The notes: generated by a model from the sequence alone, not told the origin. Numbered from the stretch's first letter, positions 1 through 11,191 are shown. The stretch: 64,000 nt of DNA from Coprinus comatus (GCA_034638255.1 JAWPGT010000020.1:124001-188000); one strand, 5' to 3'. A program made the numbers and translations.

Positions 1-533
1 GTTCTGTGAGAATCGGATGATTAATGTGAGAATAGTCAAAACGGATTTGCCCTCTCGACAAGTTACTTGTCCAACAGGTATGCATCTCTCCCGGATATTA
101 GATAATCAACTCAACGATATCAGATGTTTGCTGCAAATAGATTCCAGTTTTATAATCCAAGTACACTTCCGAACCCAGACGGCAATCTATTTTGGAGCAT
201 AACAGCACCGGTACAATCAGGAGGCAGTCAATTCATCATAAAGGTGCGTACCATTATACGCGTTCGAAACCCGAGATCTAAAAAAGCTTCTTAATGAATA
301 AATAGTTGGTGAATACAGCGGACAGACCCGAGAATGTCACATTTATCCTCCCACGAAGTTACACCGTCATGAGTGTACGCCGGATCTCTGCAACAATTGG
401 CTCAGCTAGCAATACCCCTTCCGCTCCGAATGCGGTTACGACTACTTTTACGCAAGGTGCTAGTATGCCAGCTAGTACTATGCTTACCGTCCTTGCACCT
501 CCATTCAGCGTAAATATAGCTCAAACTGTGTGA
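1..533 (+). CDS. 3' end of probable GH51 alpha-L-arabinofuranosidase (5' end outside window)
   Basis: Three exons can be read: 1-77, 124-243 and 306-533, with GT-AG introns between them. The joined protein reads ...LVQQMFAANRFQFYNPS, then NLFWSITAPVQSGG, then LVNTADRPENVTFILP and ends PFSVNIAQTV. A 'VQQMF.ANR' helix followed by a C-terminal beta domain with 'VNT...P..V.F' strands and a final 'SVN' strand is how fungal GH51 arabinofuranosidases end. Those secreted enzymes remove arabinose side chains from arabinoxylan and arabinan. The catalytic glutamates would lie upstream of the window, so they cannot be checked. The family call is an inference from the C-terminal shape; another glycosidase with the same beta domain is possible. 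Confidence 0.5.
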
Positions 534-777
534 TCACGGATTGACGGGGAATGGTGTAAAGAGTTCTGCAGGAGTTCTGGTAAATACTTCTTTAAATAAA
601 TGTTGGACAACTGTCATAATGTATGTCAATTTTTGTCATGAGAGTCAGGATTTGAGCTTGGAATTACTCCAACTTCAGAGCTTCAGCCTTGAAGCTGAGT
701 AATAACAGGGATTAACGTCGTTTTATTCGGCACAAGGATACTAGTTATAGGTGGTTGAAAGTGACATTGAAACTAAA
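534..777. other. intergenic, no gene seen
   Basis: Short gap between the partial glycosidase and the left inverted arm. It should hold the glycosidase 3' untranslated region. No other feature is visible. Confidence 0.4.
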
Positions 778-893
778 TATGTGCAAAAAGATTCAAATTA
801 GGAATACGAGAATGCAATAATAATGCTAATAATGCGTGGAGCTGGTAATAAATTATATGCAATAGATGAGGAATAGAATGGAGAATGAAGCTA

Positions 894-1576
894 TCACAAA
901 TCAACGGCAACGTCAGCCTGCCAGACATTGGCATCGAGGCTATAGAGTGCAACCAGAATGATTTTATCAAACCGGATGCTACCATTGCCGATTTTCCATT
1001 GAGGACATGACGTAGAGGAGGACATGGCTTTCTGTAGAAGAGTTGGTTAACGGAATGATTCGTCATTTCAGTAATATATGGACTAACCTCGACGAATTTC
1101 CAGAAATGCATAGCGATGTTCGAACCGAGTTGGATACGAGTCATTCCTGGACTGGCAGGTGTGGTGAATGACCAGTTCAAGTGATCATATCCAGGCCACT
1201 ATTAAAAACGAACCATTAGATGTATGACTCAAGAGAAGGGATATAAATAGTGACTAACCATTATTTTAAGATTGATTTGTTGAACACCGGTATTGGCCAA
1301 AACAAGGTCATTTCCTCCAGCCACCATCTGAACCAGTGCGTTTGCACTGCGGGCACTGAAGTCTACGATCGGCACTCCTTGTTGCGAACTCCCGATATAG
1401 TCGAAGGAGATCGGATGGGAAACTGGACTGCCACCGGCTTTTGCGGAAGATTGGGGTACGCGCCGACGGCGGGAGTTGACAAATTGGGAAGGAGGCGGGG
1501 TCAGGGCTCCGGAGAGTGATGAGAATCCGGACATTTGGGAAGGGAAGACAGGAGTATGAATTGCACTGTAAGCCAT
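894..1576 (-). CDS. unknown-family protein, copy a1 (left arm)
   Basis: I do not recognise this family. Three exons on the minus strand, 1576-1259, 1198-1088 and 1031-894, give 188 residues. Exon 1 begins MAYSAIHTPVFPSQ and carries SSLSGALTPP, a basic RRRRVPQ patch, FDYIGSSQQGVPIVDFSARS and a final INLKIM. Exon 2 is exactly 111 nt, phase 0 at both ends (WPGYDHLNW...FWKFVE). Exon 3 has RFDKIILVALYSLDANVW followed by QADVAVDL. There is no signal peptide or membrane segment. The pattern of short hydrophobic strands suggests a compact beta-rich fold. It is nearly identical to copy a2 at 19964-20648. Confidence 0.75.
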
Positions 1577-2697
1577 TTTGATTGAGATTGGCGTTTAAAG
1601 TTTGGTAGATTTGCTGTGCAGAGTACTCAAGCTGGACCGTGGAGAGATCGTTGAGGTGATGACCCTCTATCCTCTCCAATGCCATGATTAAATATCGAAC
1701 ACGACTTCAACAACTTGGACGGGCGTTCAACACGATCCCGAGGTTGTGCCCTTACTCTCTATGAGCATTGACTATCACTCTCTATCACTTCGAGAGTCGG
1801 GTGATGAAGTGAAATAACTTTGATGGTCTAACCACATTCAAGTTCCTTTTATGGTAATTCTGTGTTGGTTCAGACCAAGTGCGAGCCGCTCAATTCGCTT
1901 ATGGTGAAGTAATTAGACTTTGTGACAGCACAAGGCGACCCTGATATGCCCCTGGTCAATGACGATTGTCAATTCTAGGTGAATATATCCCAAAGCCAAT
2001 CTGTCCTGACTTTGCTGCTGTTTATTGACACGATCTTCCAACCATCGGTTATACAGATGGGTACCCATTGGACCCCAGAGAGTTACCGTTACCGGCGTTC
2101 AATTTTTTTGTGAAAAAGGGTCTATGTCCGACATGGTAATCAACCGTTTACTTCTGGTATATTCACAAAGTTGAATTGCGTTTTGAGTACCACCTCCACT
2201 AGTATTATCACAAGAATTTACTCCCTGATATCTACATCTTGCACATTGTGACTTGCCGAATCCGCAGAGGGTGTCGCTTACAGTGATATCTATGTTTATC
2301 ACAGATGCCTCGTGTCCGTGTCGATAACTCCTTGTCCCTGAGTTCGCCAGTTCGATTCCGGCGTCTAAACAGCTAGACCTGTGATTGAACTGATGAGAAT
2401 CCGGTCTATTTTGTGAACTACTAACACCAACACTCTCACTTCCGTCACATCACAATCCCGCCTTCACTCTCAATATGTGCCAACCGCCTATGCGCCTCCC
2501 CTGTCTATGTTTTTCAAAGTGTCACTCCTGGTACAAGTGAAGGAAACTACGTACAACTTGGACATGCTGCACATCGTAGACGAAAGCTATAAAGTATGGA
2601 TGGAACTGTGCTTCGAGTCATCAACAACTTCGAGTCTCTCGAGCAATCCGATCTACTCAGCCTCAATTCCTAGAAACCGATCGATCATATATTCAAC
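1577..2697. promoter_or_regulatory. shared divergent promoter region of the left arm
   Basis: About 1.1 kb between the start codons of two divergent paralogs must hold both promoters. It aligns with the reverse complement of 18834-19963 but with indels and many substitutions. I see no confident TATA box or factor site. A 67-codon minus ORF at 2099-2302 is not kept open in the other arm and is not called. Confidence 0.45.
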
Positions 2698-3378
2698 ATG
2701 CCCGGCTATCATAACCCGATGCACACTCCCGTCTTCCCTTCTCAAGTCTCTTCATACTCTTCCCTCTCCGGAGCTCTTACCCCACCATCATCTCCATTCG
2801 TCTCTTCCAGACGTCGCCGTGTTCCTCAAGGTGTCCCTAAAACATGCTCAGGACCCATGTGTGGACCAGTCACATTTGACTATATTGGTCAACGTGGACA
2901 AGGAGTTTCCATGGCAGACTTTAGTGCCCGGTCTCAGAACGCTTTGCAACAAATGGTTGCCGGAGCAAATGATCAGGTACTTGCTGGTACCAATGTTACA
3001 AAAATTAATCTTCGGATTATGGTATGTGCTATTTTTAACATTGGTAATCGATCTTGAGCTGACTAGGAATGACAGTGGTCCGGATATGAACATCTGAGCT
3101 TCTTTGAGAGTATGCTAACCAGTCCGGCTACCTCTCGTGGGCAACTCGGAGCATCGATTGCTATGCAGTTCTACAACTTTGTTGGTGTGAGTATTAAATT
3201 GATGTCACCATGATGAACAATGTAACTAATGATTTTCTTGTAGACTGCAATGAAATCATCTACAAGCAATCCTCAATGGCAAATCAACCAAAGAATCCCG
3301 TTTGAGAAGATCTTCCTCGTTGCACTTTACCATATTGGCGATCAAGTATGGCAAGCAGATGTTGCTGTTGATTTCTAA
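2698..3378 (+). CDS. unknown-family protein, copy b1 (left arm)
   Basis: Second member of the unrecognised family, divergent from a1. The start is MPGYHNPMHTPVFPSQ. Exon 1 ends at 3021 after INLRIM. The central exon again encodes 37 residues (WSGYEHLSF...MQFYNFVG), and the last exon encodes TAMKSSTSNPQWQINQRI followed by FEKIFLVALYHIGDQVWQADVAVDF. Shared marks with a1 are TPVFPSQ, SSLSGALTPP, RRRRVPQ, FDYIG, QGV..DFSARS, the strand INL.IM and the terminal VWQADVAVD. A 206-codon ORF overlapping it in another frame (2477-3097) is a shadow. Product unknown; no targeting signal seen. Confidence 0.75.
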
Positions 3379-4620
3379 AAGAACGTCATATCTTCGGACA
3401 ATTCCTTTCGGGTTTTATCATTCCGCCCCTCACGTTATACCCAATCCGATTCTATGAGACATGCCGCACGCACCCCTATGACTTATGTACTACTATCCTC
3501 ACTATCACATATGCTTCAAGTTCCTCCACACTTCTAGACGCTATTACATTAGATTACCGGGTTCGACACATTGTACTATACATACAACTTACTATATATT
3601 ACTCTCATGTCTTTCTTATATAGTCATCCATCATCAGTGTATTGTGCATATCGCCTAATGAGGGAAATATGAATGTGGTTTTTTTTGTAAGATTTATGCT
3701 TTCTTCAGTTACATGCTCGATTGCTATACTTCGCACGGGAGTAGCAGCTATATGGTAGTAGACAAACACATTTTGCAAACAGGTTCAACTGAGTCCCAAC
3801 CTGTTGTGAAGCGCTAGCACAAGTTGCACATGCACAACTCACTCCCGTAATAGTTGCATCGATAAACTTGCGAGTCCTGTACAATCTTGATGTGTTCAAT
3901 GAAAGCCACCTCGGTCCTCGACATCCAACTCCACCTTGAATGGGAGCAACATCTAGTAGCAGATCCAATATGCTGTTCACCGGGTTGGAAGTTGAAGTCG
4001 GGGTTCAAACGTCTTGAGTGGAGTTTGGTGACATCCGTAGTATCACATTGTGTACTGGGATATATGCGTTGGATAAGAGCACTTGTGTTCGATATAGTAT
4101 GCGGGGGAGTCGGCTCAGGAGTCAACGAAACGAGTCTGAGAAGTAGCCGTTTCATATGGCGTCATTGCCAAAATCATTTGCTGTTGTAACGGAATCGTTC
4201 AAGTTCGCGTTAAGAGCGGCCCCATTGTCTCAATAAGTGGATAGTTGATAACATCAGTAGCGCATGTAGTGAGTCTTATTGTTAAATCTCTCGGACTAGC
4301 ACAAAAGAGAAAAAACAATGATCACATGGTGTAATTGTGAACAGCTATGGCAACAGCAACGGTAGTAATGTGACTAGTATGTAACGCTAGGTAACGCATT
4401 ATTCACCGCCACGTGGGAGGCTGGAACGGCGACGAGTTCCCATCAACTGCTCAATTGTTCCCTTAAAGTAGTTTGTTGTTCAGGAATATAATGACCTAAC
4501 CTTAGCTAACCTTCCTTCAGCGCTATAACCGTAAATCCTCGAGGCCCAGTTCATTCCTTCCTTCTCTACTTTTTCATTTTCTTTACTTCTCTTTGAGTGC
4601 TTGGTCCACTCAGCTTTCTC
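3379..4620. other. intergenic, no supported gene
   Basis: About 1.2 kb between the left arm and the next gene. ORFs of 91-113 codons on both strands between 3705 and 4189 overlap each other, have no recognisable domain and look like chance frames. The last 150 bases are pyrimidine-rich, as expected just upstream of a fungal start codon. Confidence 0.4.
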
Positions 4621-5799
4621 ATGGCTACTACTCACACTTCAAATATTCTCGACTCTGCTCAACGCGCTAAACTACTCAAGTCGACACAGAAACTTGGTGC
4701 TCTTCTGGGGACGACTCCCCGTGTTTTCGACATTCATGCCCCAACTACACCTGCAACACCAAAAACTCGTGCCTTCCGTAGAGAAGGCAAAGTATTCCAC
4801 AATCAATCCGCTTCATCTTCCTCCACTAGCCTGAGCTCTACGGAAGAGCCAAGTTATGTCTGGATCCAGCATGCGCCTAGTCCTCCTGCTGTCCCAATCT
4901 CCATCGATCTCAGACTTCCCGTGAAGAGTTCCGAAGCCGCTGGCCATAGGAAAACTCAATCATCTCATCATAAAGTCGCACCACTCTCACAGCCCCTGTT
5001 GTATCGACTCCGCTCAGTTCCGGTCGTACCGAAATCCACTGCAACAAGCACTGTAGCAGTAGTTCCGCAGGAACTGAATACTATGCCACCTATTTCACCT
5101 ATTTTGGACAATATCGTCAAGCCATCATCTCGTCGCAATAATTCCATGAAGGACTTATCAAAAAGTGATCGCCGACGGAAAATGGCTAAATTAACAAGGA
5201 CACTTGGGGAGAATGTTCCCCCGGAGCTGGTATTCGGTGTTCCACGGTCAACAACATTCAACAATGCTACTGCTAATGAGCCCAAGATGGAGTTGCCCCG
5301 AAGGAAACGATCTGCGACGGGTGCTCAACGACCTAGCGCAAAAGCATTGTTCACTAACGACCCTGACGTCCCAACAGTCCCAACACTTCCCAACACCCCA
5401 ACTCCAGCTACTCTCGTACCTCCAATGAAACATCAGCCTTCAATTTCGGGAATTAGCATCACAACTACTACCACGACTGTTGCCATAGACGTTTCCGGTC
5501 AATCGAAACGAAGACATCGACCTCGTAGTCTGACCCTTACACATATCCCGACGGTTGGCAGGCAGCAGGGTATTGTGATTGAGCAAGAAAGAGTGTCTCA
5601 ACGCATGCCTTCGCGATCGCTTGACGAACCTTCTCATCGAAATAATGTTCCTGATGTTCTAGTCGCATCTGGATCAAGTGTCTATGAGCCTGTAATGATT
5701 GATTACGGGAGACGCAAGGAGAGGGAGTGGAGTGGGGAGTGGAACGTCAAGGATATGGAGGACGTTGCCAAAGCACTTCGGAACTTGCGTGGGCGATGA
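4621..5799 (+). CDS. conserved Agaricomycete protein of unknown function
   Basis: Single-exon ORF of 392 residues from the ATG at 4621; the in-frame extension to 4597 starts with GTG and is not needed. Three blocks look conserved in mushroom proteins I know: an N-terminal SAQRAKLLKSTQKLGALLG, a central SDRRRKMAKLTRTLGENVPP and a C-terminal EWSGEWNVKDMEDVAKALR. The linkers are rich in Ser, Thr and Pro (for example TTTTTVAIDV and runs of TP) and are probably disordered. No signal peptide or transmembrane helix is seen, so a cytosolic or nuclear location is likely. The role is unknown. It lies inside the inverted-repeat core. Confidence 0.8.
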   Translation: MATTHTSNILDSAQRAKLLKSTQKLGALLGTTPRVFDIHAPTTPATPKTRAFRREGKVFHNQSASSSSTSLSSTEEPSYVWIQHAPSPPAVPISIDLRLPVKSSEAAGHRKTQSSHHKVAPLSQPLLYRLRSVPVVPKSTATSTVAVVPQELNTMPPISPILDNIVKPSSRRNNSMKDLSKSDRRRKMAKLTRTLGENVPPELVFGVPRSTTFNNATANEPKMELPRRKRSATGAQRPSAKALFTNDPDVPTVPTLPNTPTPATLVPPMKHQPSISGISITTTTTTVAIDVSGQSKRRHRPRSLTLTHIPTVGRQQGIVIEQERVSQRMPSRSLDEPSHRNNVPDVLVASGSSVYEPVMIDYGRRKEREWSGEWNVKDMEDVAKALRNLRGR

Positions 5800-7047
5800 G
5801 CAATCGCTCACTTTCTTCTAATTGCTGCCAATATGTTGGCAGTTGAAAACATTACAAACGAGCTGGTCTCGCTTTTGTCTCTTGTTATCGTTTTCCCTTT
5901 CATTTTCTTTTTACTTTTCTTTATGAGCCTCGTATCAGTCACCAGTTATGCATCATCCATCTGAATCTTACTGTCACATTAACACCTTCATGACACACAC
6001 GACCTAGATGAATAGCATCACATTATATACATCCATTACTGTAATTTTACTTTATCACACTCACTATTGCTCAATGCATTAAGCATAATGTTGGTTGGAC
6101 ACGTTTACAACTCAAAATAAGATGCCTTGACAACTGGTGCTCGTCAAAACAAGACATTAGAAATTTAGATTGTGGAGCGACGAACATCAAATTTCACTCT
6201 CCTAATCTGTCCTTAGGTCCGGTGTTGAGATGATGAGATTTCATAATAGTACTAAGTAGTGGCAGGCGTTAAACTCATCACGCCGTGGAGCTCATGAGTA
6301 CAAACAGAGTACAAAGGCGAACATGATGGAGCATGGAGCATGTGTCTTTGTAGTCAAGCGTCAAGTTAATATCGGAACTATTACCATCAAATGCAAACTT
6401 CGCATGACACAACTGGGACGACAGCATGACCCACTCAAGCAGTAAACGAGGCCAGGGCTTACTGTAGTATGTTGTGTGAGGATTACTTTTCTATTATACT
6501 GTCTGCGGATCCTTGCCTTTCTTCTCAGTAGACATCCTATGAAGCACAATGATACTCCCGACGTTCTGTCAAACACGTGAAAGTTGAAAGTTGAATATCC
6601 ATTACTGTATAAACAACTAGGTATCTAAGCATATCCCCTTCCCGAAGAAAATCCAAAGGAACAAAGAACTAGTGAAGCAAAGAAGAACAAAACATGTAAA
6701 GTGGAACATTTTCGTCAAATGAGCAAAATCTTAGGCTTCACGTAGGAAATCACGTACGCGACACGTGACCCCAGAGGGACTCTTCCTACTGCCACCTTCC
6801 TATTGTTCACACTTTACTCCTCCACTAAACCTTACCCTCTGTGTACCTACCAATCTTCAATCTCTCTCTCTCTCTCTCTTTCTCAATCCCATCGCTAATT
6901 TGTTATGCCTCCTACACTCCCCGTTTTCACAAAACACAATAATACACAACACCATAAAAAATCTCAAACTACCAGGTCATCGCTCCTTTACCAACACCAG
7001 CACAAACGTCACGTCATCTAACACTTTCTCACTCGGCAAACCAAAGT
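5800..7047. other. intergenic with a CT microsatellite
   Basis: No convincing gene. A run of about ten CT dinucleotides lies near 6859-6880. Short ORFs at 6361-6576 and 6765-7064 have no domain features. The 3' end of this stretch may belong to the recombinase relic that follows. Confidence 0.4.
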
Positions 7048-8031
7048 TTGGCATTAGCACTTAAATCGAGCTGGTCGCCCTCAACCATAAACGACTACAG
7101 GAGAATTGTATCAGATTTCTTAGCCTTTTGCGACAAGGAAAATGTTGCAAAAGGACATAGAACTCCAATACCAGAGCCCTTGCTATGCGCCTTCGCAGCC
7201 GAAGGCTTAGGAGAACTTTCTGGTGCTGCAGCCAACAGAAAAATGGAGCTTTGAAGGCATGGCACATCTATCACGATTGGCCATGGTATGGTGGCGCAAT
7301 GTTGAAACAGGTTCTACGCGGGGTTGAGGTTCTTGCTCCAAAACACAGTCACCGCCGCCTAGTAGGTCTCACATCACAATTGCTGGGCTGGAAACATTGT
7401 TCCGATACCTCGATACTAAGAATACGTCGGATCTGGCTATTTTAGCCTGTGCTTGTACGGCCTTCTGGGTTCAATGCAGGCTCAACGTTCCAAATTCCAT
7501 TCCAGAACTAGCAACTTCTGGGTCATATCCCACAAGATCAGATATCAGAGGAACAAGCAACAACGCAATCTCTTGGCTTCCCCACCTCCTACCAACCGGA
7601 ACAAATCGTCAAGGATCAGATATTACTTTATTGAAACAAGCGAAGGAGAAAACAAACCCACTGACCATTCTAGCAAAATTTCTAAAAGCAACCTCGTCCC
7701 CATTACCAAAGTCTCCCCATTATTTTCCTACTATTCCAACAAACAGATAGTTGTATTAACAAAGCAAAAATTCCTCGAGAGATGCAATGCTATATGGTCA
7801 AGGGCAGGTCATACTAGATGCACCAATGGAGATTCCTTTCGTATTGGAGGAACAAGTCACCTTTTGGCTTCAAAATTCTCACCTGAAACAGTCAAGGTGA
7901 CGGGAAGGTGGTCCTCAAATTCTTTCGATAAATGTTGGCAGTCTCTTGAGGTTGATGATATTGCCCTGATCACCGAACATGAGCGACCTCGAGCCCGTAC
8001 GAAAATAGAACGATCAAAGACGCCTTCATAA
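7048..8031 (+). pseudogene. dead tyrosine recombinase (Crypton/phage-integrase-like relic)
   Basis: The reading frame jumps at least three times. Pieces in order are LALALKSSWSPSTINDYRRI and FAAEGLGELSGAA (frame 1), ALKAWHIYHDWPWYGGAML and KQVLRGVEVLAPK (frame 2), LDTKNTSDLAILACACTAFW (frame 3), and LVPITKVSPLFSYYSNK to TVKVTGRWSSNSFDKCW (frame 2 again). This order, core-binding domain then catalytic domain, matches integrase-like tyrosine recombinases that are common in Agaricomycetes. In the catalytic part the expected His before the conserved Arg reads Asp (NGDSFRIGG), and the expected nucleophilic Tyr near the end reads Cys (FDKCW). Frameshifts plus lost catalytic residues make it inactive. 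No flanking repeats were found. Confidence 0.75.
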
Positions 8032-9249
8032 TAATAATACCACTTTCCTTCTATTTGAGCAAACCAGCACGTTGCATTACCTGGAACCCTTCTATACCTG
8101 TGAGCATCTTCACTGCCTTTTGAACCCAGGATGGCCTCGGAAGACCAGCCCAGGGCCGTGAGATGGTATCTCCCTCTCTCACAAATCACAATCATTACAC
8201 ATTAGTCTATACCATCCTTCTCATATTTCAAGAATCATATTTATAAATGTTATGTGGTCTCTCTTAGAACAAGACGTAAGTTACAAGTAGAAAAGTGGTT
8301 TTTGAGTTTTCACTTTTTTAGTAGACACCGTTATTAACCCTTTCACTTTGGAATATCGATTACATTCAAACACAATAACATATTCGTTTAGTGAGGAAGA
8401 AAAAACTTTATCTACGTGAGAGAAGATTATGAAAGATAGAAATGTTTTATTTGTTGCCGAGCTTCCGACCGGAGATTGATTCTCCAGAGGAAGAATCCGC
8501 TGGTGAAAATACGAGAGTTTGAATGAGATTTCTTGAGTAGTTAACTGGTACAAACCTTGCTTGGCAGTTCAATTTGATCCTGTGGCCGTAACTTTTAATG
8601 TTACCAAACCTGGAGATAGTTGAGATTATTTACTGTATGAACGAGCCTTTGTACATACCATCATTGATTACCACTTTATAGTGGCTGAGTAACCAGTTCC
8701 CGAGGACGTTTTCATCTCCACGAAGAAGTTTTCTCAACTATGATGTATGTTTGGTAAGTCCAGCTCAATGATAAGATTGGATTACTGTTTACCAGGACTT
8801 TATCCATCCATAGAACAAGATCCATCCATTCATCGTCATGGATGGCTACAACGCTATTATTGGGCATCTAGTACCTCCTAGTAGCCAGCTATATGACGTC
8901 AGTAAAAATTCTCATGTAATGCCTGTGTATATATACTATACAATCCAATACCTACAGCCATACCTACTAGGTCTGGACAGCCTAGTAGGTTTGGGAATGC
9001 CTATGTATGTCTAGTTTTGAATTCAGGCCTGGTAGACCTACTAGGTAACTCATATATTACAATAACTACTATGTTTTATCATATATATATATGTATTATA
9101 ATACATGAGATTTGGCTTGAACAATGATAAAAAGGTATCCTGAGTTTTGACTTCTTCTGGATGTTTAGTGAGTTTTTCCACGATATTATTTATACACCTA
9201 TATTATTTGTATTTAAATTGTGTGCGAATTATTAATTTAATATATTACA
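8032..9249. other. AT-rich intergenic with repeated CCTACTAGG palindromes
   Basis: No gene is supported. Between about 8868 and 9050 the palindrome CCTACTAGG and near copies (CCTCCTAG, CCTAGTAGG, CTACTAGGTAA) recur; another copy lies at about 9559. Such short palindrome clusters suggest decayed transposable-element DNA. An ORF of 90 codons at 8281-8553 (minus) has no recognisable feature. Confidence 0.4.
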
Positions 9250-9335
9250 ACAAGTGAGGTTTGAACCTGCACTCTTGGGAAGTCTACATACAGTACGTAA
9301 ATGATGCTAATACCACTGAACTACATAAGTAACGT
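9250..9335 (-). mobile_element. tRNA-derived SINE-like head or tRNA pseudogene
   Basis: On the minus strand there is an A-box-like sequence (GTAGTTCAGTGG, 9324-9313) and about 45 bases further a perfect B-box core (GGTTCAAACC, 9267-9258). This is the spacing of a tRNA internal promoter. The acceptor and T stems do not pair well, so it is not a working tRNA. It sits in AT-rich, gene-poor DNA. The best reading is a SINE head or an old tRNA relic; tail and target duplications were not identified. Confidence 0.45.
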
Positions 9336-10345
9336 TTTTATTTCATTTTAATTCAATATCATCTTTTCTGACCTCCATGCTTGCATCTCTATTCTCCCTA
9401 TTCGACTCCTGACTCCTGAGTCTATTGATACATTATGATACCTCATATGCTTCTCCAATATCCCCCCATTTTAAAAAAGAAGATCCTAGCAATAAACTAA
9501 ACTAATCATATAACATTCAATGAATACATACACATATCTACACATACCTACACCATACCTACTAGGTATTGATGTAGGTATTAGAAATAAGTACTATGGA
9601 TGAGAAAATCTACTACATGTGGTTCATGCATGGTACACAGCTACTAGACATACCGCAGGCATCAAAGCCACCTAGCACGGATCTTACCAGGCATGTTAAA
9701 ATCTAGTATATTCCGTAAATACATACAAAAAAATAATAGTTTTCTACAGGTATATGACATACCTACTATAGATTTAAGCTAGCATACATAAAAATGTAAA
9801 ATAAATAGTATGTATTACAGGCCTGTATAGGCCTTTCTTTCGGATTTTTACTGACGGATATGTAGTGTTTTTATCTGACTTACAATGTGTTGAATACGCT
9901 GCATGACAATACGAGGTAGATGGAAGGCCATCTGAACAAATGTTAAGACAAAATTCAGTGAGAAATAGACAATGAAGACGAATGTGGCTCACTCCAGAAG
10001 GTAAGACGGGTCGATGTGCAGTGAGTGGTGGAAGTAATAACTCGTTTGGCTCTAGGTCAGCCATTTTTGCAGTTTACTTGCCTTTGTATGACTTCTGTTG
10101 TGGAAGCCAGTATTCCAGTGGATTCAAGAACTCTGTTTGTTCACAAATGTCCATAAAGCCGTCGGGGCTAATAGCAATAGTGAATCCTCGAACAAAAACG
10201 ACCATATTCACTGTGCCAGTGACTTGGTAATCTACACAGATTATCAAGTACTAGCGAGTATTTATCCAAGTTTTACTTTACTCGTGAGCGTGGGTCTCAG
10301 AGTAAAGTTTAGGTATGTCCTCAATAATCCAGTTGGATTATCGAG
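9336..10345. other. AT-rich intergenic, no supported gene
   Basis: Runs of CATACCTAC-like motifs continue to about 9780. ORFs at 9774-10064 (minus) and 9982-10373 (plus) overlap each other and have no family features. Confidence 0.35.
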
Positions 10346-11191
10346 TCACCCACACAGTGTATTCCAACTGTGAATCGGCAATGTATCAATGATGTAATAA
10401 TCATAACCTTGTACATCATAATATTCTTCTTCGGGAGCTTCCCCTCTACCGGAATTGATCGGCCTGGGAATGAATCGAATTCTGGTTTCTTCTTTTTTCT
10501 GTCTTACAGGAACTCCATAGAAACGATTGGTGGTATCGAGTCCAGTGATCAGGAACAACGATCCGTTAAGGATCTCCGGGGAACCATCTCTTTGAAGGAC
10601 TAGCTCATACCACTTCTTAGCATTCCTCCGAATGTATGGTAGGAGAAATTTGGTATCGATAATATCTTGACGATCCCCACCTAATGAGAACCCGATGACG
10701 GTACCATCCTTTTCTGGAGCACAGACAAACTCATGTTTTCTTTTAAGTATCTTGGACGAGAGGAGTGATATACTCGGAGGATAGTGAAGGACGTACACAT
10801 TTGGAGAAGATGGCTCAGTCTGTCTGATATCATCTGATGTGATCCATGATCTAGGAGGAAAGAATCCTTTTTGTTCTCGGATCTCTAAAAGCTCCAATTG
10901 TTCCAATTCAAAGGCTGAGATTGTCACGTTCCAACTGTCTTTTAACCGGGTGATAGATCTTTGTGCTGGGTGATCTAGATTTTGATCTTGGGTTTTGAAA
11001 ATGTTGAAAAGTTTACATGTGGCTCCAGGATATTTTCGTTCTACCATCACAAGATCTCCAATCACGAACCCTTTACCATGAAAATTTGGAAAACGGTAAT
11101 AATCAGGAGGGAATCGAGCACAAGGGAATCCATGAGCTAGTGATAGAAGAGAGCGTTGATAGACCAGATCACTTTTCTCCCAGGTTAACAT
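10346..11191 (-). CDS. hypothetical protein (Agaricomycete-type)
   Basis: Uninterrupted ORF of 281 residues starting MLTWEKSDLVYQRSLLSLAH. Features seen are GFPCARFPPDYYRFPNFHGK, GFVIGDLVMVERK, CKLFNIFKTQ, a central KKWYELVLQRDGS, FLITGLDTTNRFYGVPV and a short acidic tail EAPEEEYYDVQGYDYY. The layout 'G.P...P....... G..IGD..' followed by '..LFNI' and '..TG.D....GV' recalls a large family of uncharacterised Agaricomycete proteins, but I cannot name a function. There is no signal peptide or membrane helix. It is divergent from VPS10; the 337 bases between the two start codons presumably hold both promoters. Confidence 0.6.
   Translation of the reverse strand: MLTWEKSDLVYQRSLLSLAHGFPCARFPPDYYRFPNFHGKGFVIGDLVMVERKYPGATCKLFNIFKTQDQNLDHPAQRSITRLKDSWNVTISAFELEQLELLEIREQKGFFPPRSWITSDDIRQTEPSSPNVYVLHYPPSISLLSSKILKRKHEFVCAPEKDGTVIGFSLGGDRQDIIDTKFLLPYIRRNAKKWYELVLQRDGSPEILNGSLFLITGLDTTNRFYGVPVRQKKEETRIRFIPRPINSGRGEAPEEEYYDVQGYDYYIIDTLPIHSWNTLCG

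Larger units (their letters stand above)
778..3378. repeat. left arm of a 2.6-kb inverted repeat
   Basis: This arm is the reverse complement of 18153-20762. It holds two divergently transcribed genes of one unknown family (894-1576 minus, 2698-3378 plus). Coding exons of the two arms are nearly identical, while the intergenic DNA between the genes carries many substitutions and small indels. Similarity stops close to the stop codon of the inner gene (3378 / 18153), and fades near 778 / 20762 on the outer side. The enclosed core is about 14.8 kb. Confidence 0.88.

Noticed and set aside
2477..3097. 206-codon ORF overlapping the unknown-family gene, also open in the other arm (18434-19054)
   Set aside because: It is in a different frame from the three-exon gene. 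Its conservation follows from the near-identity of the arms, and the dispersed fifth copy supports the other frame.
9250..9335. Working tRNA gene
   Set aside because: A and B boxes are present but acceptor and T stems do not pair.
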